Positions 54,002-64,000 of a DNA stretch of 64,000 bases are shown here, piece by piece. The position numbers and the translations under genes were made by a program. The stretch spans positions 28,912,785-28,976,784 of the forward strand of contig OX637333.1 of the NCBI GenBank assembly GCA_951799405.1, given 5' to 3'. How positions within the stretch are numbered: position 1 is the first letter of the stretch; every line of letters begins with the position of its first letter. The stretch is from Agapetus fuscipes (lineage: Eukaryota > Arthropoda > Insecta > Trichoptera > Glossosomatidae). The notes below the pieces were generated by a model, which saw only the letters and a program-made list of their open reading frames with translations, ran no database searches and was not told where the DNA came from.

Positions 54002-54420
54002 CTATAATCTTTAATCTAAGTTGCAAATATGTTGTGTTACAAATGTCTGATTGTGTGTCTGTGTCTCTAGATATTTGTTCGATAGTGTGAGCATTCGCTC
54101 GAATCTTCTAAATAGAATATTCTGGCAAGATCACGAATGCTCCCGTTCCCGATGTTTCGAGAACCATCCCCATGCTGTAAAGCCACCATGGTTTCAGGGA
54201 ATTGCGGCAGGAGTTGCAAAGTTTTGTGTTCATGTGAGGTTTGGATTATTTTGTATGTACACATACAGCATGTGTAAGCGCGACACTACCTGTGCCTGCT
54301 TTTGGGCATGCATTAAATATGAGCCTTAATTAAATGTGAAAATGTCTATGCAACTTCGATTACAGGTTTTAGATGGACGAAAAAAGTTGCAGTTGATCTG
54401 CGATGTTTGTGGTTAGGGAT
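54002..54420 (+). mobile_element. RTE-2 fragments
   Basis: Antisense tail piece at 54002-54036, diverged module at 54150-54362, and an ORF-end scrap after it. Confidence 0.45.
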
Positions 54421-54656
54421 TTTAAACTGTATTTCATATCTTTTTTAAATTGATTTTGGTTTTTATTTTCTTGCTGACCAAAAGACAAACAAGAATGTCT
54501 TGTTTTGGTGTGATTTTTTTTTTGAGTTTTTCACCGAAATGAATTTTTCTGGTGCAGGGCATGCCAAAAACACTATCTTGCAAAAAGGTCCATCTGTATG
54601 TGTGTGTGTCACTTTCTAAATAACTATACCTAGAGATACCAAAATTTAAACACATC

Positions 54657-54911
54657 CGGGGCTATTCTAAAACATTTAAGTCGTCAGTTGAGCCCACGAT
54701 TTGATAAACTAATGATGCATTTGGATGAAGACCTGTCAATCCAAGATTCCTGCAAGTAAACAGCTGATTTGTCTTCATACAAATATAACCAAATTCGGTA
54801 GATAAGAATGACCGGGGTTATGAAAATAAAATTCCAGCCCAGGAATCATTAGTTTGTCAAAGCGTGGGCTCAATCGACGACTAAAATGTCTAAGAATACT
54901 GAATAGCCCCG
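54657..54911. mobile_element. MITE-U with ATC duplication
   Basis: Ends CGGGGCTATTC inverted. The arms extend about 65 bp (GAGCCCACGATTTGATAAAC against its complement). ATC lies on both sides. Confidence 0.8.
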
Positions 54912-54914
54912 ATC

Positions 54915-55329
54915 GACTTTTCAGACCAAGTATTGAGGAAGGAGGACACGGTATTACACCAACTTGAAAGTTCAAGATGGCTGTCATACAAAAAATGCAC
55001 TTTTATCAAAAACGGTTCCAACGATGGCCTTCAAGTCTTCAGTGTGGTCGTTGCTTAATTTTCCGCTTATAAAATTATTTGTGGCAACACTTTTGTTTTT
55101 TTTGCATGTAACACCGTTTAAGCTCTCAATTCCAAGGTCGTTGATTCTCAAATCATTTCAAATAAATAAATTAATGATTTTTAAAATCACCAACATGTGA
55201 GTTATGAACCATTTATGTATGCCATAAATTATTACATTCATTAATAAAAACATGTTTATTTATACACATAAGGAATGCAAAAATATCAAATTAAAATAGA
55301 ATCAATTCATTAAAAAATCCATAAAATAA
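54915..55329. other. AT-rich DNA, nothing recognised
   Basis: No supported gene. Confidence 0.3.
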
Positions 55330-55747
55330 ACACACTGGTGAAATTCGCGTGTGGTGAGTGTAACATATTTATTTTCACAGCTCAGGGGAGCAGCCTCCCA
55401 TTTTACTTCAAGTGGGGGTTTCGCTGTTCCTGAGGAAGTTGGTTTTTATTTCTTGCGAAGACTGAGTAAACCTTGGGGATAACGTTGACAAAAAAATCGT
55501 TAATTAATTGATTGGTATGAGGCTGATGTTCCTTGCTGTAAAAACTTGATTCACTTTTGCCAGGGCTTCCCCAGTTTCAGGTAAAGGCGTCAGGAGTTGC
55601 AAAGTTTATGTTCATGTGCGGTTTGGTTTATTTTGTATCCACACATGCAGCATTTGTAAGCGCGAACTTGCACGTTTCTGTTTGTGGGTATGAATTAAAT
55701 TTGAGCCTTCAATGCCAATACATCTTTGCAGCTTAGATCATAGACAA
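55330..55747. mobile_element. SINE-A fragment (minus) and RTE-2 module (plus)
   Basis: 55330-55490 is a diverged SINE-A; 55500-55747 is a diverged module. Confidence 0.5.
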
Positions 55748-55959
55748 AGTCTTTGTTTTCTCTGTGTTTAATCTATTGATACCCTCTCTTTAAAATGAGG
55801 AAGACTTGGTTGAAGATTTTTCTTAACTTTCGTTTTTTTTATTCTCTTTTTCAGTACAAGTTACAGGTTACAAGTTTCTCTGCCCACAAGGCGACAAATA
55901 ATGAGATAAAATGTTTTCTTTTTATTAAATTTGAGTGCTTGAGATTTATGACTAAATCT

Positions 55960-56078
55960 GTGTTGGCCGGTGTTTTGCCGAACGCCGGCCAATCAGCGTG
56001 CAGGGTTATTGATATCTCTAGACTTAATTTGTGTTGGCCGGTGTTTTGCCGAACGCCGGCCAATCAGCGTGCAGGGTT
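55960..56078 (+). repeat. 71-bp tandem duplication with GC hairpin
   Basis: 48 bp from GTGTTGGCCGGTGTTTTGCC are identical at 55960 and 56031. Each unit has TTGGCCGG inverted against CCGGCCAA, followed by CCAATCAG. Confidence 0.8.
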
Positions 56079-56230
56079 AAGTTTTGTCATGGAGTTTGGC
56101 GGCGGCGAAATCCAGGGCCTTCATTAATTGAGTGTGGCGTATCACTATACGTATACGTTTTTAAATAGCTGGTCACTGATTGCACCCTCCGCGTAATTAC
56201 GCTGTAATATAGTGATATTATTAAGTAAAA

Positions 56231-56480
56231 GTCGGTGTTATGGCCGAGGGATCAAGTGGCTGATCTTTCTAGCGTATTTAGAATAGAATAACGTTGGTTC
56301 GATCCCCGCCTGGGTCATTTGACCACAACTTTGGCGCTGGTTCAACAGATATCATTGGTTAGGTAATTATTAATTCATAAAAATATACAATAATAAATTA
56401 TAAATTGATGATTTGTATACCTGTTTCTGGCTAGGCAGAAAAGGTTGGTGAATTGTATTATTCTTCACAAAAAAATCCAA
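56231..56480 (+). mobile_element. SINE-I (copy 2)
   Basis: Class II tRNA-like head with GGTTCGATCCCCGC; body as at 22.6 kb. Confidence 0.7.
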
Positions 56481-56762
56481 ATAGTAGGTATTATTCAACA
56501 AATAAAACCATAAAGAATGGAAGGATCTAGGTCATAAATTTAGGGTCCAACAAAAAGGCTAAAAATATCATCTGTGTCATACTAACTTTCAACATTCCAA
56601 ACAGACTTATGACTTATGTATGGAAGGGATAGATACTTTATATGAGTACGGAATTAAAGATGATTTAGTAATGAAATGAATCCCTTTGAGGTCATTTGTA
56701 ATTGGTTATTTGAATGTCATCGGGAATTATTTAAAGTAGGTACATATGCATTTCGTCCCTCC

Positions 56763-57385
56763 AGTTCTTGTTTGGCTTAACTAGCACTTTTGATTCAAAG
56801 ATGACCTTTTTTTATAAAAATAGATTTGTGAAGAGGAATGCAATTCATCAACCTATTCTGCCTGGCCAGAAACAGGTATCAATATCATCAATTACACAAT
56901 AATTACACAATAACATCTGTTGAACCAGGGTCAAAGTTATGGTCAAGTGACCAAAGCGGGGATCGAACCAACGTTATTCTATTCCAAATACGCTACTAAG
57001 ATCGGCCTCTTGGCCCCCTCGGCCATAACACCGACGAAATGAAAGAAGTGTGTAAGGACAGAAAGAAATGGCGGTTTATAATCTGTGATGTTGGCGGCTA
57101 GGGTTTTTTTAAATTAAAAATTATTTTCTGTTAGTTTTTGATGTCCATACATATAATAATTTGTTGATTTTAAAAATTTAATTTGTCGTGTATGTTCCTT
57201 GACTTATAGGTTGGTATGCGGCTGACCACCCATGCTGTTGAAAATAATTCACTTTGCCAATGTCACCCCTGTTTCAGGGAAGGTCGGCAGGAGTTGCAGA
57301 TAGTATGTTCATTTGAGATTCGGGTTTTTATATTGTAGGACTACATGCGGCATGTTTTAGCGCGAACTGCAAGTCTGTTTTGTGA
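56763..57385. mobile_element. MITE-L end, SINE-I (minus), RTE-2 3' end (plus)
   Basis: 56763-56811 MITE-L; 56812-57033 SINE-I in antisense; 57035-57385 RTE-2 ORF end, UTR and module without a tail. Confidence 0.6.
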
Positions 57386-57415
57386 AAATGCATAGATTCA
57401 ATTAAATTAGAATGT

Positions 57416-57530
57416 TCGGCATTTCAACCGAATTTCGGCCGAATACCGAAGTTAGGTTCAAGCTGCCGAAGTTAGGTTCAAGCTGCCGAAATTCGGTTAA
57501 ACCGAATTTAAAAAGAATTTCGGCCCATAC
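57416..57530. repeat. short tandem and palindromic patch
   Basis: CCGAAGTTAGGTTCAAGCTG is present twice in tandem, within repeated CGAATTTCGGCCGAA-type symmetry. Confidence 0.6.
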
Positions 57531-57959
57531 CTAATATTGCTAATATGGGACTAGCCTCAACAACCAACAACAAATTATATTAGTGAGCTTTTGCCCTGAC
57601 TACCCGGCCATGCAACGTCACAACTTTCCTGTCGTTTTTAAATATGTAGGCCTTATTGAGCTTTTGAAAATTATTGTAGATCGACATAATGACACAATCT
57701 GTTATTTGACTAAAAGACGAAGAAGAAAACGTCATTCATTTTTTTGGGAAAGAGACATCTGTAATTGAATAGTAAAAACATTTTCAAAATCAAGAAGGTT
57801 ATCCTGTATCCAAGACGCAATGTTTTATCTTCATAGACAATACACAGCCTGAATATTTTTCACAGGTAAATGGAAAATATGACTAAATGCTTTTATTGAA
57901 ATACATTTTAACTCTTTCCATACCGCATTCTTTTTGCTTCAATTCAGACCAAGCTGACG

Positions 57960-58212
57960 GGGGGTTTTTTTTTAAATATATTTGTGAAGAGGAATTCAAT
58001 TCAAAGACTTATACTGCCTGGCCAGAATCATCAATTAATAATTCATTATAGCATATTTTAATAAATTATTAATAATTAATTACCCAATGACATCTGTTGA
58101 ACCAGGATCAAAGTTATGGTCAAATGAACCAAGCAGGGATCGAACCAGCATTATTCTATTCTAAATACGCTAGAAAGATCAGCCACTTGACCCTCGGCCA
58201 AAAAAACGGTTT
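57960..58212 (-). mobile_element. SINE-I (copy 4)
   Basis: Antisense SINE-I with the same head and body. Confidence 0.65.
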
Positions 58213-58655
58213 TCAAGCCAATACAAGAGGGGCGGGCCAAAAAAAAAAAGCTCAATTTCGCCCACCCCGTTGAGTGTTTTGCCAACAGTTTCTACCCCCC
58301 ATCGACAATTTTTTTCCATAAGTACCTACATGTTATTCATAGTCAATATATAGATGATTGAATTAACCAACTTACGAGTATGATAAGAGTTTTTCTTTTT
58401 TATTAAGAAAGAAACAGTCGCAATGCACATTACTTCTTTACATGGTAGTAGATTTTTGGGGTGACGAGAGATGGCATACAGTTTCCCTAGGTGGAAGTTG
58501 AAAGACAACTGCAGGGGATGAGAGGATTTTGAAGGGCAAACTTCAATACAGGCTGTTGTAAAAAAACATTGAAGGAAGAAAAAATAAAAATAAAACACAG
58601 ACAAATTTACACATTTTATTTAATTAAAAGCACATTGTATTGTAAGTTGAATATT
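58213..58655. other. AT-rich DNA, nothing recognised
   Basis: No supported gene. Confidence 0.3.
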
Positions 58656-58825
58656 TCACTGCATGTTTGTCTCTGGTTTTTTATGAAGGGGTACCACCCT
58701 GATGGAGTTGTGTTCTACGTCTGCGTCCAACGCCAAGCCCATCTCACTCAGGACTTCATTGTTTATGGGCGCACGCAGCTGCAGACTAGATATAAACTTC
58801 TGAAAACAACAAACAGATTCATTGA

Positions 58826-59045
58826 ATAAGAGTTCTACACTTACACGGCCGGCTGATGATGCTGGAGAGATGTTTTCCGGGATCTGTTGCCGTGGTCTGT
58901 GGGAGCTGGAGATTCCGGACGTTTTTCCCATGTCGTTGGTAACAATATAACGTGAAAAGCTGTCAAGAGTTGCGGAGCTTATGTTGATTTCAAGTTAGGG
59001 TTTCATTTGACTTCAAAAAACACAAACCTTAGCATGTTTTCCAGT
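58826..59045. mobile_element. family N single arm and RTE-2 fragment
   Basis: 58826-58937 is one arm of family N (GGGATCTGTTGCCGTGGTCT); 58938-59045 is a diverged RTE-2 piece. Confidence 0.5.
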
Positions 59046-59281
59046 ACATTGGTGTAAGTTTACGTACCTGATTCTCGGGACAGCTGTCACAAATATTTCT
59101 TACGGCTAAAATGACCCACTGCATGATTACTGTCGGCAAAATGTAAAGAGAATCATACAAGTGTTGAAAGTGAAATCATAAAGGTAGAAAAATAAAATAA
59201 AACCTGGTCAAAAAATACCGTCAATTGTTAATTCTTTTTATGCGAGATTTGGATTAAACTAAGTGAAATACATGACATTCA

Positions 59282-59545
59282 AAGCTACACATATAGTTTA
59301 ACTTCTTGCCGTATTTCCCCCGCATAGAACCTACTTATTTTAAGGAGGCTGGCCTTATGCCAACTTCTTCAATTGTAGTGGGGGTTTCCCAGCTTCCGAG
59401 GGGGCCGGTACTCATTTCTTGTGATGGCTGAGACTAAACCTTGTCGGTATTTAATTTTGGGTTTGAAATAGACACCAAAATAGAAATCATTTGACATTCT
59501 TGGTGGGATTCAAACCTGATTCTATTAAATTTTGTCGCGTGGACA
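59282..59545 (-). mobile_element. SINE-A, diverged
   Basis: Body and tail recognisable; head damaged. Confidence 0.55.
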
Positions 59546-60011
59546 TTCCGTCTATGGACATCCTCTCGTGGAACCAATATCAACCTATCAAGAACCAGGG
59601 GCGTACATCCCATACAGGCACATGCGCTTAATAGGTAGGTAATATTTGCTAAAAAACCATTTAATCTTGATATTCAGATTATGGAGCCATCGTTAGCACT
59701 TCAGTCAATTTCAAATGAGTTATTTTCAAGGAATGGGAAAAAATATTTATTGTAAACTGTATTTGCCTATACCCTATGCACGCGCCTGTCAAGAACTTAA
59801 TGTTAACCCTTGAAATGATGTACAATATATAATAGAAACAACACCAAAGAATTAGTTGTCATTGTCAGCAAGCTGATGGGTAATTTTTTAAACTAAAATA
59901 GATGACGGGGAGTTTGTTGACTTTTACATCCAAAATCCACGTTTGTCTTCTGATACAGGACACATATAATACGTTTTATTGAAATATTTGTTTTTGGTTT
60001 GAAAAGGATAC

Positions 60012-60075
60012 ATGGATTTCTTGCATCTATGTTACAGCAGTCCAATAAGATAGGGATGACCTCCAATTCACGGAC
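60012..60075 (-). CDS. ataxin-10-like gene, following exon
   Basis: This 64-nt exon follows the acceptor CCTTTTTAAG and starts in phase 0, which matches the end of the exon at 60720. It encodes VRELEVIPILLDCCNIDARN followed by Pro and one base, T, of a split codon. The family has the pattern V-x-E-L-x-x-I-P-x-I-L-x-x-C-N-I-D-x-x-N-P-F, so a split Phe codon starting with T is exactly what is expected. The donor reads GTATCC, which is not a strong site. Compared with the family, about two residues after the Gln at the exon junction are missing. The next exon, expected to encode a segment like (F)-I-x-E-W, was not recognised downstream; it may lie outside the window or be diverged. Confidence 0.65.
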
Positions 60076-60145
60076 CTTAAAAAGGAAAACAAAACATCAA
60101 AAAGATCCAGTACAATAGATGTGTTCGAAAAACATGCAACAAAAT

Positions 60146-60662
60146 TATATATCTAGTGTAACTTTTTGCCGCGTTATCCCCGAAAGCGCCGCGCGATTCT
60201 GTACTTATTTATTTTTACAGGTCAGGGGGCGGCCTTACGCCAATCCCTTGTGGGGGCTTCCCAGCTCCCGAGGGAGCTGGTACTCATTTCTTGTGAAGGC
60301 TGAGTAAATCTTGCTGATATTTTATTTATGGGTTTGAAACAAACACCGTAACTGAAAATCATTTCTGACACCCTCGGTGGGGATCAAACCCTAGCTCTCG
60401 GCAGGAAATGCAAGCATTCTAGCAACTGGACTTTTAAGGAGCTTGGTCATCGCTATAAAACACCGATTCCCAAGCATGACCCAATTGCTTTAATGCTATA
60501 TGGACCTTTGGTGACTGGTCTTAGGTTAAGACAGTGAATTTTTCAACCCAGCAACAGCATTTTTGAAAACATCAATATATTATTGTCCTCCGATGCGAAT
60601 CAAACTCACAACCTTCCAATTAGGAGTCTGAAGCTTTACCACTAGACTACGAACTGGCCAAA
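60146..60662 (-). mobile_element. composite SINE B+A (copy 5) in an intron
   Basis: SINE-A (60146-60435) joined to SINE-B (60436-60662) at the same place as the other composites. It fills most of the intron between the two ataxin-10-like exons. Confidence 0.7.
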
Positions 60663-60719
60663 TAAGCTTCGGTCTTAAAAATACACAAATCAAATTAAGA
60701 GTGATACAAAATAAAATAC

Positions 60720-61993
60720 CTGTTTTTTATTCAACTCGTGTTTCCAGCACAGATTTCCCAAAGTCCTAATTAAAGTTGCTTTAAATCCAAAAGCGACATG
60801 TTGCTCTACACTCTCAACCACGGTAGACACCTTCTTAGGACCACTCGCATCGCAAGTTCCCATTTTACTTTTAAGATAATTCTCGGGCGAATCAATCTTG
60901 AAATTCGGTATTTTAACTTGCTTCTTAACTGGTTGCGGCGCTTCCGCATTGATACTTGCGACTTGCGGTGTTTTCGGCGGTTGCAACACTGCAGTTTGGC
61001 TCTCAACTTTCGGATGCTCCATGATCACGTGCATTTCCGGTTTCGGCACATCAATGCTGTCACTTCTGATAGCTTTGTCGCCTGATATACCCAAGATTTT
61101 TTGCAGTTGCTCACTCAGATCAAATTCAGTCGAAACGTTCTGGGATTTCTTGACTGGCGTTGGTTCCGACGCAACTTTCTGCTGAACGGGAGATGTGTTA
61201 CAATTATCGATATCTACGCTAGTTGCGGAAACGTCTGACATTGAGATATCGTCAATCATACTCGCAAAACTTTGTGATTGCTGCGTGGTATTCTGCAATA
61301 CAGCGGTGTTTTCTGGTTCTACACTTTGCTGACGACTTAAATTCAAAACCGGCGTTCCTGTATTCGACATGTTCGGACCTTCGAACACACTGACTTTTCT
61401 ACTAGGCGCAGCAACTGGTGTATCCACGCTTGTCTTCCTACTTACATTGGGAGTAGTACTAGACGCAGCTTTGCTCTCTTCCGGAGAATCTGTGATCAAC
61501 GGCGGCTCCATATCTTCCATAATATCAATCTTGTGATCCATACTTATTCTCCGGAAATTCACCACGTCATTCTGCAAAGGTACACCTTCAGTTATTGTGA
61601 AAACAGCTGGATTCACAGTTGCCACATTTTGATCCAACGCTACATCTGGTTTTATACATTTCGCAAATGCAACTTTGATCAGATCCTCGTTGATTTTACA
61701 CGCATCTGATGATTTCCGATCGATACTAGTTTGCCTCGGGAAGCTGGCGGTTATTATTTTTTCTGGGATCACTACAGGTGCAGGATTCACAGGTTTTTCA
61801 TTGTTTTGTGGGTCTATGAATGCCAGTTGTGTTTGTATGTTCTCGACAACGTTGGGCAGAGGTTCAGGTTTCTCGGCTGCCATTGGTTGATCCATGCATT
61901 CAAAGTATTGCTCGCTACTCTCTGACTCGGTGCATTCGGACACTGTTTCATTGCATTGCAGCATATCTGTGGAATCACACTTTTTGACGGATA
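60720..61993 (-). CDS. ataxin-10-like gene, large internal exon
   Basis: This is an open exon of 1274 nt on the minus strand. It starts after an acceptor ending TTTTTCAG and ends at a donor reading CAG followed by GTATTT. It begins with the last two bases of a split codon and ends in phase 0. The encoded stretch of about 425 residues is acidic, rich in Ser, Thr, Pro and Gln, and probably disordered. Repeated motifs such as SRKTSV, SRKVSV and SRQQSV look like basophilic phosphorylation sites. The final residues, FGFKATLIRTLGNLCWKH, resemble the start of the ataxin-10 C-terminal domain, where the family has F-K-x-x-L-I-R-L-I-x-N-L-C-Y. Ataxin-10 is a cytoplasmic armadillo-like protein. The long linker is unusual compared with the human protein (about 475 residues in total). 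Upstream exons were not found. The frame shows no damage. The family assignment rests on the C-terminal 20 residues and the next exon. Confidence 0.68.
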
Positions 61994-63470
61994 CTGAAAA
62001 ATACAAATTTACATTAGCTTACAGAAAGTTCTTTTGATTAGTATGTGACAGAAAACCTATGCAAAGTAAAAGCCAACATTGAAAGGGTTTGGGACGGCTA
62101 GAGAATATCAAGGAGTTTTAGGGTTCTCGAGAGAAATAAATTATATCTAAGTTGTAAAGATTATCATCATTATGTGTTCTGAGAGATGTCTGGAGTCCAT
62201 ATTATGAGAGAAACAATCACTTTTTCCCTTTTATGTGGTTTTTTAGTCTATTCCTGGGTCTTTGATTTGCACTTTTTTACACTTTAGGCACTTTTCTACT
62301 CTATGGTCGCTTTTTCCCCATTTCCTGTTTCCCTATTTCCAGTTCCCCCATATACCGGTGGCCATTTGACATAAAGCGTCATTTTTCCCTTGTGGTCACA
62401 TGTCAGTTGAATTCACCTTCGAAAATTTGAGTGAATTGACAATATTCCTGGGCAAAAACATTTAAAAAAGAGTGTTATTTTACCATCTTGTGTCCCTGTG
62501 AACAATTAAAAACTAAAACAGGCGAAATTGTGGTGTTTAAAAGTGTATAAGCGTGGCATACCTACAAAAATATAATGTATTTTTGTGGGTATGCCACGCA
62601 TTTACGAAAAACGTTTTTCGTTATTTTAACGGAGTTTTTACTTTAGATAACATCAAAATCAGTGTTATGAGTTGTGATAACAAAAAAAGGGCCACCTCCC
62701 GCCGAAATCTCACAGGATTCAGGTGATGTGGATGCATTGAGGTATATATACTAGAGACGTAACGTTGCTCGAAACAAGTAGCACCCTGTAGTAAGTCAAA
62801 AGTCGTACTCGAGAAAAACCCGATTTTGAGGCTCGTCAGTCTCACGCAGACTTACACAGCGAACGGACGTGACAGGTGGTAATACATATTGCCATAAATG
62901 TCTAAATATTGTGATTGGAGTTTTCAAACACCATTGTTTGTGAACTTGATCAATTATACAACATGCACAAATGATAAAAAACACAACATACTAGCACAGA
63001 TTAATTATTAAAACAATTTATTTTTGAAAAAAATTAGTTGTTCTTAAATATATTTTAATTAATGTTACACATTTGACACCAACAATAAGGTTGTATACTG
63101 CCGGGTTGCTGGTTGAAGACTTGCTCATATTATTTTTAAAAGTAAAGGACTAAAGTTACATTTCATTTTAATCTGACATTCATTTTTAATAGTATTACTG
63201 TAGGGGAATTTTATATCAGAGAATTATGACATCCAGCCCTTTTTGTCGTGTTTGAAGTCTGCCATGTGTTTGCTAAAATTATTGCTATCTCGTTTTAACC
63301 TGAGAGTACAGTGCGCGTTATTCGATGCAGAAGCTGGATAAAAACTGATTGTCTCCTTGCATCTGCATTAAAACGTTTCCAACGGACTTCGGCTTGACAT
63401 TTTTTTCCTGATTGTATGATGGTTGCGACTCTATAGTATATATCTCAATGTGTGGATGTAAAAATGCGGA
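61994..63470. other. presumed upstream intron or flank
   Basis: No further ataxin-10 exon or repeat family recognised. It holds a near-perfect hairpin at 62551-62599 (GCGTGGCATACC arms). Confidence 0.3.
62551..62599. repeat. short hairpin, 22-bp arms
   Basis: GCGTGGCATACCTACAAAAA pairs with the inverted sequence ending GGGTATGCCACGC; the loop is about 5 nt. Confidence 0.7.
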
Positions 63471-63479
63471 TATGACACT

Positions 63480-64000
63480 TCGGAATCAGGTTCACCGCCG
63501 CGGCGTCAGAAACGGCTTAGGGTTGTCTTGGACCCAAGGATAGATTATCTGGTTTCCCAGAGGGAGCCACTTAATGCTATACCAGACGAGTCCTTCACCC
63601 GAAATGGACTCTCAAATAAAGGAAATGACCGAATCCGGAGTTATAGAGGCAGCGGAGTCATCTCCCAGCTTCTTATCAAAAATGTTCCTAACACTCAAAT
63701 CGGACGATTCCCCGAGAATGATTTTCAACCAAAATCGTTAAAACTTCTTCCTAGACCCGGCTCCGTTCAAACTCATAAGCCACTACAAAGTGTCAGAGTT
63801 TCTTGTCAAAAATGTTCCTAACACTCAAATCGGACGATTCCCCGAGAATGATTTTCAACCAAAATCGTTAAAACTTCTTCCTAGACCCGGCTCCGTTCAA
63901 ACTCATAAGCCACTACAAAGTGTCAGAGTTTCTTATCAAAAATGTTCCTAACACTCAAATCGGACGATTCCCCGAGAATGATTTTCAACCTGAAATCGTT
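63480..64000 (+). pseudogene. reverse transcriptase remnant with 130-bp tandem repeats
   Basis: The plus strand encodes MDSQIKEMTESGVIEAAESS, then FLSKMFLTLKSDDSPRMIFN, then FFLDPAPFKLISHYKVSEFL. This order matches the start of the RT domain of DIRS-type or gypsy-like elements. The latter two blocks are in 130-bp tandem repeats starting at 63671, 63801 and 63931. The first two copies have CAACCAAAATCG where the last has CAACCTGAAATCG, so they are frameshifted. The element runs off the window. Confidence 0.5.

Noticed and set aside
63528..63821. 97-codon plus-strand frame as a host gene
   Set aside because: The better reading is a frameshifted reverse-transcriptase segment in another phase, and the frame runs through 130-bp repeats that are not a multiple of three.

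Overview
This window reads as repeat-rich, gene-poor eukaryotic DNA, most likely from a moth or butterfly. It is AT-rich, has no operon structure or bacterial signals, and most of it is made of short retroposons, LINE remnants and small inverted-repeat DNA elements. The insect and probable lepidopteran assignment rests on the LINE proteins. One is a Jockey-type C-terminus with the YRYYHG...SNELHSLIPP block and an NDLPVSVF block. Several others are RTE-type C-termini. This is an inference from protein style, not a database match.

Host genes. Two consecutive exons on the minus strand (60012-60075 and 60720-61993) look like an ataxin-10 homologue. A long acidic, Ser/Thr-rich exon ends in the conserved start of the ataxin-10 C-terminal domain, and the next exon continues it in frame up to the conserved Asn-Pro-Phe. 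The intron between them is largely filled by a composite SINE. Three weaker host-exon candidates lie on the plus strand: a 55-codon terminal exon followed by AATAAA signals (14845-15012), a 13-codon initiator-like exon with a perfect donor (30272-30310), and a terminal-like exon at 33103-33219.

Mobile elements (names are local to this report). SINE-A is tRNA-derived, about 330 bp, with a (GCGTT)n tail. SINE-B is tRNA-derived, about 320 bp, with an (ATT)n tail; two copies carry an extra 5S-rRNA-like head. SINE-I is tRNA-derived with a long variable arm. RTE-1 is an RTE-type LINE with a (CAGTA)n tail. RTE-2 is an RTE-type LINE whose roughly 250-bp 3' module with a (TTAGA)n tail is the commonest repeat here. 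RTE-3 and RTE-4 are further RTE-type remnants. L2/Rex1-type and Jockey-type LINEs are also present, including a 5'-truncated LINE with an uninterrupted reverse-transcriptase frame at 24739-27177. MITE families are D, E, G, H, K, L, N, P, Q, S, U and W plus single copies. A degenerate reverse-transcriptase segment with 130-bp tandem repeats occupies the right edge.

Layout. 1-12.3 kb: SINE-A and SINE-B, RTE-1, RTE-2 and interrupted MITE-D copies. 12.8-20.3 kb: RTE-2 modules (one inverted pair), RTE-3, foldbacks and the 14.8-kb exon candidate. 20.9-24.3 kb: a composite SINE and a foldback element with tandem-subrepeat arms. 24.6-28.1 kb: LINE and hairpin insertions inside a Jockey element. 28.2-35.4 kb: two or three GC-rich islands in AT-rich DNA. 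35.5-45.7 kb: RTE nests and MITEs. 46-60 kb: dense SINE/RTE-2/L2 nesting. 60-62 kb: the ataxin-10-like exons. 63.5-64 kb: reverse-transcriptase-derived tandem repeats.

The most unusual observations are a 5S-tRNA chimeric SINE, a two-headed composite SINE present in at least five places, and four hammerhead-like RNA motifs whose stem II sequences differ but still pair. Many insertions can be ordered in time because target duplications or an empty site are visible.
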